Below, piece by piece: positions 5,296 to 10,529 of a stretch of DNA of 10,529 nt. Each line of letters starts with the position of its first letter. Positions within the stretch are counted from its first letter, which is position 1. A program made the position numbers and the translations under genes. This DNA is from an uncultured Lachnospiraceae bacterium (GTDB lineage Bacteria; Bacillota; Clostridia; Lachnospirales; Lachnospiraceae): contig CAJUAE010000110.1 in assembly GCA_910583965.1 (NCBI GenBank), positions 1 to 10,529 of the forward strand, given 5' to 3'. Under the pieces are notes generated by a model. It did not search any database. It was not told where the DNA came from and saw only the letters and a list, made by a program, of their open reading frames with translations.

Positions 5296-7878
5296 ATGGG
5301 ACTTTATGATACACTAAATGAACAACAGAAAAAAGGAGTTTTTACCACGGAAGGTCCTGTGCTGATCCTTGCAGGTGCAGGTAGTGGAAAGACAAGCGTA
5401 CTCACAAAACGAATTGCCTATTTGATTGAAAATGTAGGAGTGAATCCATGGAATATTTTGGCGATTACATTTACAAATAAAGCGGCAGGCGAAATGCGGG
5501 ACAGAGTGAATGAGATTGTGGGTTATGGTGCGGAGAGCATCTGGGTATCGACATTTCATTCCACCTGTGTGCGAATACTTAGAAGACATATTAATAGTCT
5601 TGGTTTTGATAATAGTTTTACAATTTATGATACAGATGATGCAAAAAGTGTTATGAAAAATGTGTGCAAAAAACTGAATATAGATACCAAGATGCTCAAG
5701 GAAAAGACAATTTTAAGTGCTATCTCCAGTGCAAAAGATAATCTGATATCAACTACAGAATATAAGATATCAGCTGCAGGAGATTATTTTAAGAAAAGAG
5801 TATCAGAAGCATATACAGAGTATCAGCATACCTTGAAAAAGAATAACGCTTTAGATTTTGATGATTTGATTGGGAAGACAGTAGAACTTTTTAACAAATG
5901 TCCAGATATTCTTGAAAACTATCAAAATCGTTTTCAATATATTATGGTCGACGAGTATCAAGACACAAATACAGCACAATTTGAGCTGATACGACTTCTG
6001 GCACAACGAGAGAGAAACTTGTGTGTTGTGGGTGATGATGATCAGTCTATTTATAAGTTTCGAGGAGCAAATATTAAGAATATTCTTGATTTTGAAAAAA
6101 TCTATCCAGATGCGACGGTGATTAAATTAGAGCAAAACTATCGTTCCACCCAGAATATCTTAGACTCTGCAAACGCAGTGATCGAAAATAATGTCAAAAG
6201 AAAATCGAAAGCACTTTGGACAGAGAAAAATGCTGGAAATAAAGTACATTTTAGAGCTTTTGACAATGCTTTTGAGGAGGCAGAATACATAGCGGGTGAT
6301 ATTAAACGCAAAAAGAGAGAACTTGTGAATGATTACAGAGATTGTGCAGTCCTTTATCGAACGAACGCACAGTCCCGTCTTCTGGAAGAAAGTTTTATTG
6401 CACACAACATTCCATATAATGTGGTAGGTGGCGTAAATTTCTATGCGCGTAAGGAAATTAAAGATATTCTGGCATATTTAAAGACAATTGATAATGGAAA
6501 GGATGATTTGGCAGTAAAGCGCATTATCAATGTGCCAAGACGTGGCATTGGTGCGACAAGCATTACAAAAGTGCAAGATTATGCAGACCAAAATGAATTA
6601 AGTTTTTTTGAAGCGTTACTTCAGGTGGATGAGATACCTGGGTTGGGAAAAAGCAAAGCAGCGGATAAGCTTCGTGATTTTGTGACAATGATTCGTATGT
6701 TTCGGACAAAATTGCAGTTTGGTTCTTTGGAAGATTTGATAACTGATGTTATAGAAACGACAGGTTATGTGCGGGAGTTAGAGGAGTCGGACGAGGAGGA
6801 TGCAAATGACAGAATTGACAACATTGATGAATTGATTACAAAATTAGTAAGTTTTGAGATGGAGCAAGAAAGTTTAGGAGAAGAAGCGACACTTTCAGCA
6901 TTTCTTGAAGAAGTGGCACTTGTGGCAGATATTGATTCTGTAGCAAAAGATGATAATCGAGTGCTGTTAATGACGTTGCACAGTGCGAAAGGCCTTGAAT
7001 TTTCTAGTGTATATTTGTCAGGATTGGAAGATGGAATTTTTCCGAGTTATATGACAATTACTTCTGATGATCCTGAGGATATTGAAGAAGAACGACGCCT
7101 TGCCTATGTAGGAATTACACGAGCAAAAGAGGATTTGACTATCACTTATGCAAAAGCCCGTATGATTAAGGGAGAGACACAATATAATGCAATTAGTCGT
7201 TTTGTGAGGGAGATACCAGATAAGCTACTTGACAGTAGGATTTCTGATATTAACCAACGAGATGTACAGAATTATGATAATAGAAATTCATTTGCTCAGA
7301 ATTCTTATTCGTCGGGTAGAAGTAAAGTAGGCACAAAGCAATTTGTATCGTACGACAAATTAAGTGATACCGTGTTTGACAAACCTCGTAATAATTGGGA
7401 AACGGCGGAACAAGTACTAAAACCTTCGCGACAACAAACAAATGTGACAAAGACTACTATGACGCAGACAGGTATGTCACAGCGGGGAACAACAGAAATG
7501 CCAACAGCAAAGGTATCAACAACACAAACTACAGTGAAATCAAGTGGACAAAATAATGTTCTATCGTCTACGGGAAAAAAGGATCTGTCGGAAATATTGA
7601 TTTCGCGTCCAAAAGCTATTGTAAAGAAAAAAGAGACACCAGCGGTAAACAAGCCATATATTGCAAAATCGTTGGAAGGTCTTACCAAAGGAGCACCTAC
7701 GCTTGAAGCTGACAGTCTAGGCTATGAGATAGGAGATCGTGTAAATCACATTAAATATGGAGATGGCACTGTTCTTAATATTGTGCAAGACACTAGAGAT
7801 TTTAAAGTGACTGTGGATTTTGACGCATATGGTAACAAAATTATGTATGCGGCGTTTGCAAAACTTCAGAAGATATAA
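5296..7878 (+). CDS. pcrA: ATP-dependent DNA helicase PcrA (UvrD/Rep family)
   Basis: The 860-aa product is a superfamily 1A 3'-5' DNA helicase, the Gram-positive counterpart of UvrD. It acts in the cytoplasm in nucleotide-excision repair, replication-conflict removal and often rolling-circle plasmid replication. All motifs are visible in order: Walker A LAGAGSGKTSV (25-35), Ia ITFTNKAAGEM, motif II VDEYQDTN (about 218-225), III VVGDDDQSIYKFRGAN (about 244-259), IV LEQNYRST (about 278-285), V LMTLHSAKGLEF (about 558-569) and VI RRLAYVGITRAK (about 600-611). A Ser/Thr/Gln-rich linker (about 655-800) leads to the C-terminal Tudor-like domain (GDRVNHIKYGDGTV, from about 810), which in PcrA contacts RNA polymerase. 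It is somewhat longer than typical PcrA because of the linker. AGAGAGGA precedes the ATG by about 8 nt. It has its own promoter, and no ligA follows in this window. Confidence 0.97.
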   Translation: MGLYDTLNEQQKKGVFTTEGPVLILAGAGSGKTSVLTKRIAYLIENVGVNPWNILAITFTNKAAGEMRDRVNEIVGYGAESIWVSTFHSTCVRILRRHINSLGFDNSFTIYDTDDAKSVMKNVCKKLNIDTKMLKEKTILSAISSAKDNLISTTEYKISAAGDYFKKRVSEAYTEYQHTLKKNNALDFDDLIGKTVELFNKCPDILENYQNRFQYIMVDEYQDTNTAQFELIRLLAQRERNLCVVGDDDQSIYKFRGANIKNILDFEKIYPDATVIKLEQNYRSTQNILDSANAVIENNVKRKSKALWTEKNAGNKVHFRAFDNAFEEAEYIAGDIKRKKRELVNDYRDCAVLYRTNAQSRLLEESFIAHNIPYNVVGGVNFYARKEIKDILAYLKTIDNGKDDLAVKRIINVPRRGIGATSITKVQDYADQNELSFFEALLQVDEIPGLGKSKAADKLRDFVTMIRMFRTKLQFGSLEDLITDVIETTGYVRELEESDEEDANDRIDNIDELITKLVSFEMEQESLGEEATLSAFLEEVALVADIDSVAKDDNRVLLMTLHSAKGLEFSSVYLSGLEDGIFPSYMTITSDDPEDIEEERRLAYVGITRAKEDLTITYAKARMIKGETQYNAISRFVREIPDKLLDSRISDINQRDVQNYDNRNSFAQNSYSSGRSKVGTKQFVSYDKLSDTVFDKPRNNWETAEQVLKPSRQQTNVTKTTMTQTGMSQRGTTEMPTAKVSTTQTTVKSSGQNNVLSSTGKKDLSEILISRPKAIVKKKETPAVNKPYIAKSLEGLTKGAPTLEADSLGYEIGDRVNHIKYGDGTVLNIVQDTRDFKVTVDFDAYGNKIMYAAFAKLQKI

Positions 7879-7947
7879 CAATATTTAACGTGCGTTTTTT
7901 ATGCACATGGGTGTCTAAAAGAAAAATATCAGCAGAAGTTGACAGAC

Positions 7948-7979
7948 ATCCAGCGCACGAGTACTTGATTGCGCTGGAT
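7948..7979. other. GC-rich 9-bp hairpin downstream of pcrA without a T-tract
   Basis: ATCCAGCGC (7948-7956) and GCGCTGGAT (7971-7979) are perfect inverted repeats with a 14-nt loop. There is no T-run on either side, so it is not a classical terminator. It is the most GC-rich spot in this intergenic region. No standard terminator was found for pcrA; a weak GTGC/GCAC hairpin with internal Ts lies nearer, at about 7890-7906. Confidence 0.5.
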
Positions 7980-7997
7980 AAGTGAGCAATTAATAAT

Positions 7998-8211
7998 ATT
8001 ATGATACCAGGGTCAAAAGGTCAAGAAATCCGATGCAAGCTTGCTTGCAAGAGGATTTTTGAACTTGGGACCCGCAAAAACACCGAAAAGTAGCCATTTT
8101 TCACAGAAAAATGAGCGAATTTGAGGTGTTTTAGGATTGCGGGAGCATGAAATGCGGAGCAATCCGTGGTATCATAGGGGGCAAAATACCTTTTGACCCC
8201 AACATCATATT
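7998..8211 (+). repeat. Full 208-bp inverted-terminus repeat, copy B (8001-8208), with flanking ATT duplication
   Basis: The element proper is 8001-8208, in the same orientation as copy A and exactly the same length. ATT flanks both ends (7998-8000 and 8209-8211), a candidate 3-bp target duplication, although the neighbourhood is AT-rich. The left terminus is identical to copy A. The right terminus carries CAAC in place of TGGT (8200-8203), as in copy 1, so here the inverted ends match at 17 of 21 positions. The internal hairpins are conserved. It lies between pcrA and the 107-aa membrane protein gene, both on the plus strand, so it may be read in the pcrA transcript. Confidence 0.85.
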
Positions 8212-8517
8212 ATTATCATAATCATATTATCTATGTAAAAAACACATGTTTGAAAATAATAGGAATCCCAAAAATCGTAACAGTTTAGCGATATCCATTT
8301 ATAAGTTGTCGGTTTGTACATTCCGATAATTCATTTTGATTGTTTTCGATTATTTATTTTATGTTGGGCGTTTGCGCTATAAAATTAAAGCTACAAAGAG
8401 TTTTATGTGAGCAAACTTTCGATAATATTATATAAATTTAATTTTATATGCCCAAACTGTTACAAAAAATCGAACAAATTCTATGAAAGTAGTAGTAAAA
8501 TTTATAAAATAATGTTA
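8212..8517. other. AT-rich intergenic region with nested inverted repeats
   Basis: I see no gene here. GTAACAGTTT (8277-8286) is the exact reverse complement of AAACTGTTAC (8454-8463). Inside lies a longer hairpin: TTGGGC (8364-8369) plus TATAAAATTAAA (8378-8389) pair with TTTAATTTTATA (8437-8448) plus GCCCAA (8450-8455), with an 8-nt to 1-nt asymmetric bulge. A smaller TGTCGG/CCGATA hairpin lies between the outer arms. This may be a decayed palindromic element or a structured RNA upstream of the next promoter. Confidence 0.45.
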
Positions 8518-8526
8518 TGATATAAT
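8518..8526 (+). promoter_or_regulatory. Extended -10 promoter of the 107-aa membrane protein gene
   Basis: TGATATAAT (TG-n-TATAAT) is an extended -10 box with TATAAT at 8521-8526. The -35 region is poor, as is usual with extended -10 sites. Transcription would start near 8533, about 45 nt before the start codon. Confidence 0.55.
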
Positions 8527-8578
8527 ATACAACAGAGCTTTGCTGCGTGCGAAGTAAAAACAGAAAGGAGCTTTTGCA

Positions 8579-8902
8579 ATGAAAAAGTTGGATGAATTGG
8601 TAGATTATCTGCAGGATAAAAATTTGGTGAGTAACGACATCATAAGTAAATACTGCACAAAATGTGACATCAAGAAGGATAATGAGAAGAAGGAAAACAC
8701 GATACTGTGGGTACTTGCTATTATTGGTGCAGTGGCCGCAGTGGCCGCTATTGCATATGCAGTATATCGTTATATGACACCAGATTATCTTGATGATTTC
8801 GATGATGAATTTGACGATGATTTTGAGGACGACTTCTTTGATGATGAGGAAGACGAGGAGCAGGAACCTGCAAAGGAAAATGAGTACACAACTGTGAAAT
8901 AG
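8579..8902 (+). CDS. Small single-pass membrane protein with an acidic tail
   Basis: The 107-aa product has three parts. The N-terminus (about 1-42) is charged and helical, with a CTKC pair (C26, C29). One transmembrane helix (about 43-65) is Ala-rich, IIGAVAAVAAIAYAVY. The tail (about 70-98) is almost entirely Asp, Glu and Phe, with repeats of the DDFDDEF type. I recall similar short proteins as conserved hypotheticals in Lachnospiraceae, but no function is known to me. The acidic tail could bind cations or basic partners at the membrane; that is inference. AGAAAGGAG (8562-8570) lies 8 nt before the ATG. A tandem 9-bp duplication (GCAGTGGCC at 8729-8737 and 8738-8746) lies in the membrane-helix coding region. 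It is followed by a strong hairpin and then rlmD. Confidence 0.8.
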   Translation: MKKLDELVDYLQDKNLVSNDIISKYCTKCDIKKDNEKKENTILWVLAIIGAVAAVAAIAYAVYRYMTPDYLDDFDDEFDDDFEDDFFDDEEDEEQEPAKENEYTTVK

Positions 8903-8913
8903 TGTTGTAAAGG

Positions 8914-8940
8914 ATAGGGTGCTGCGTTGCAGCACCCTAT
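8914..8940 (+). terminator. Perfect 12-bp hairpin between the membrane protein gene and rlmD
   Basis: ATAGGGTGCTGC and GCAGCACCCTAT pair perfectly around GTT. It is followed by TAAAATTTTA rather than a T-run, so termination may be partial. It could instead stabilise the upstream message or mark a processing point. No clear promoter was seen between it and rlmD, so some readthrough into rlmD is likely. Confidence 0.55.
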
Positions 8941-8989
8941 TAAAATTTTATGCGCACAGATAATGCGCTTGAACGGAATGGAGAATTGT

Positions 8990-10408
8990 ATGAAGAAAGG
9001 ACAGATCTGCGAAGGATATGTACAACGTGTTGATTTTCCCAATAAGGGAGTTGTCTTATGTGAAGATGAAATAGCTATTGTTAAAAATGTATTGCCAGAC
9101 CAAAAGATTTCATTTATAGTTAACAAAAAACGTAAAGGAAAAGTGGAGGGAAGACTACTAGAAGTAATTGAAAGAGCTCCTTATGAACTAACAGAATTTT
9201 GTCCACATTTTGGAGAGTGCGGAGGGTGCAATTACCAAAATATTCCATATGAAAAACAGCTTGAAATAAAAGAAAGTCAGGTAAAAAATCTTCTGAAATC
9301 TGCTTTCACAAAACAGATGTTATTGGAAGGAATTGAAAAAGATACAGACCAATATATAAATAACATTTTCGAGGGAATTAAGGCAAGTCCCGTACAGACA
9401 AGTTACAGGAATAAAATGGAATTTTCCTTTGGAGATGAATATAAAGATGGTCCGCTTGCGCTAGGGATGCATAAACGTGGGAGTTTTTATGATATTGTTT
9501 CTGTGCGGGATTGCCAAATAGTAGATGAGGATTATAGAACAGTGCTTGCTTGTGTGTTGGATTATTTTACACATAAAAATAGCAGTTATTTTCATAGAAT
9601 TCGTCATGAGGGGTATCTAAGGCATTTGCTTGTCAGAAAAGCACAGAAAACAGGAGAAATATTGATTGCACTGGTGACAACTACACAGGAAACACAAGAT
9701 CTACAACCATTAGTAGTACAACTGTTGGCTTTGTGTTTAAACGGAAAAATAACAGGTGTGCTTCATACAAAAAATGATTCGTTGGCAGATATTGTACAGA
9801 GTGATGATACAGTTATTCTATATGGAAAGGATTATTTTTATGAAGAATTGTTGGGGTTACGGTTTAAAATTTCCCAATTTTCTTTTTTTCAAACAAATAC
9901 ACTAGGAGCGGAGGTTTTGTATAAGACAGCTAGAGATTTTCTGGGGGATATATCCAATAAGGGAAAATGTACTAAAACAGTATTTGATTTGTATTGTGGA
10001 ACAGGAACTATTACGCAACTTTTAGCACCTGTGGCAAAAAAAGTAATCGGTGTAGAGATTGTGGAAGAAGCTGTTCAGGCAGCAAGGCAGAATGCGGAAA
10101 TGAATGGTCTTCACAACTGTGAATTTATTGCGGGGGATGTGCTGAAAGTGATTGATGAGATTGATGAAAAACCTGATTATATTGTTCTGGACCCTCCACG
10201 TGATGGGATTCATCCTAAAGCGCTACAAAAAATTATTAATTTTCAGGTGGATAGACTTGTATACATAAGTTGTAAGCCAACAAGTCTTGCAAGGGATTTG
10301 GAAGTGCTATTAGAGGGTGGATATAGGATGGAACGAGTAGTGGCAGTTGACCAGTTTCCAGGGACAGGGCATGTGGAGACAATTGTGAGGTTATCCTTGA
10401 AAAAATAA
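8990..10408 (+). CDS. rlmD: 23S rRNA (uracil-C5)-methyltransferase RlmD/RlmCD
   Basis: The 472-aa product is a RumA-type SAM-dependent enzyme that makes 5-methyluridine in 23S rRNA. It starts with a TRAM RNA-binding domain (about 1-60). Iron-sulfur cluster cysteines follow in CPHFGECGGC (C71, C77, C80), with C175 in VRDCQI as the likely fourth. The Rossmann methyltransferase domain shows FDLYCGTGT (332-340, SAM loop), GVEIVEEAV, IVLDPPRDG (398-406), the catalytic cysteine in YISCKP (C428) and the general base in GHVETI (E463). Gram-positive homologues such as B. subtilis RlmCD can modify two sites (U747 and U1939), so the exact target is open. The ATG at 8990 is preferred because GGAG (8980-8983) sits 6 nt upstream. 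The frame extends back to a TTG at 8927 inside the preceding hairpin, which is not credible. Confidence 0.95.
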   Translation: MKKGQICEGYVQRVDFPNKGVVLCEDEIAIVKNVLPDQKISFIVNKKRKGKVEGRLLEVIERAPYELTEFCPHFGECGGCNYQNIPYEKQLEIKESQVKNLLKSAFTKQMLLEGIEKDTDQYINNIFEGIKASPVQTSYRNKMEFSFGDEYKDGPLALGMHKRGSFYDIVSVRDCQIVDEDYRTVLACVLDYFTHKNSSYFHRIRHEGYLRHLLVRKAQKTGEILIALVTTTQETQDLQPLVVQLLALCLNGKITGVLHTKNDSLADIVQSDDTVILYGKDYFYEELLGLRFKISQFSFFQTNTLGAEVLYKTARDFLGDISNKGKCTKTVFDLYCGTGTITQLLAPVAKKVIGVEIVEEAVQAARQNAEMNGLHNCEFIAGDVLKVIDEIDEKPDYIVLDPPRDGIHPKALQKIINFQVDRLVYISCKPTSLARDLEVLLEGGYRMERVVAVDQFPGTGHVETIVRLSLKK

Positions 10409-10444
10409 GCATTTATAGGTTATATGCAGATGAATAAAGTTTAA

Positions 10445-10510
10445 TTTGCCTACGCGGTGCCAACGCCAGATTCAAATGTTGGCAAAATAAGGGGCGCTTA
10501 TGCGTCCCTT
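10445..10510 (+). terminator. Hairpins downstream of rlmD, possible weak terminator
   Basis: AAGGGGCGC (10489-10497) pairs with GCGTCCCTT (10502-10510) around TTAT, with one G-T pair, giving a strong 9-bp stem but only a short T-run. Upstream, TGCCAAC (10458-10464) pairs with GTTGGCA (10478-10484), and TTTGCC (10445-10450) can compete for GGCAAA (10481-10486). It may be an rlmD terminator or the beginning of the next unit's leader; the window ends at 10529. Confidence 0.45.
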
Positions 10511-10529
10511 TACTTGATAGCTTTTCTTA

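Noticed and set aside
7305..7688. 127-codon minus-strand open frame inside pcrA
   Set aside because: It is an antisense shadow of the Ser/Thr/Gln-rich linker; pcrA is complete through this region.
8444..8935. 163-codon minus-strand open frame
   Set aside because: It is antisense to the acidic-tail gene and its promoter region; its composition follows from the GAT/GAA-rich coding strand.
8927..8989. Upstream TTG start for rlmD
   Set aside because: The TTG lies in the loop of a 12-bp hairpin without a ribosome binding site. The ATG at 8990 has GGAG 6 nt upstream and begins the protein with the expected TRAM domain.
1..10529. CRISPR array
   Set aside because: Repeats are 208 bp, widely spaced and carry inverted termini; there are no short regularly spaced direct repeats and no cas genes.

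Overview
The window looks like chromosome of a low-GC Gram-positive anaerobe of the class Clostridia, most likely a Lachnospiraceae member. This is inferred from AT-rich DNA, strong GGAGG-type ribosome binding sites, TTGAAA/TATAAT-type promoters and the gene set: yerC, a DUF1836 regulator, pcrA, an acidic-tailed membrane protein and rlmD. I see no rRNA, tRNA, CRISPR array or complete transposase gene. As I recall, yerC and pcrA also lie close together in Bacillus subtilis, so part of the layout is probably an old Firmicutes gene block.

Layout. 1-50 is the right end of a 208-bp repeat cut by the window edge. 159-866 (+) encodes a membrane-anchored, coiled-coil LytM/M23-like protein without its zinc ligands. 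It overlaps tail-to-tail with yerC (840-1163, -), a TrpR-like regulator whose promoter carries a perfect palindrome at the predicted transcription start. Divergent from yerC is a DUF1836 HTH protein (1381-2010, +). Next comes a self-contained unit: promoter, about 155-nt structured leader, an unrecognised 123-aa protein (2221-2592, +) and a terminator. An exported L,D-transpeptidase follows (2713-3600, +) with its own promoter and terminator. A full repeat copy (3790-3997) separates it from a convergent orphan ABC substrate-binding lipoprotein gene (4025-5050, -).

The right half starts with pcrA (5296-7878, +), driven by a near-consensus promoter that overlaps an inverted repeat. A 700-bp non-coding stretch follows. 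It holds a GC-rich hairpin, a second full repeat copy (8001-8208), an AT-rich set of nested inverted repeats (8277-8463) and an extended -10 promoter for a 107-aa single-pass membrane protein with an acidic tail (8579-8902, +). The rRNA methyltransferase gene rlmD (8990-10408, +) completes the set, and the last 120 bp carries competing hairpins.

Themes: cell-envelope proteins (LytM-like, L,D-transpeptidase, acidic-tailed membrane protein, lipoprotein), nucleic-acid maintenance (PcrA, RlmD) and small regulators (YerC, DUF1836). The most unusual content is non-coding. The first item is the 208-bp repeat with 21-bp inverted ends, candidate 3-bp target duplications and an internal multi-hairpin fold. 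The second is the structured leader of the 123-aa gene, whose apical loop can pair with the Shine-Dalgarno sequence.
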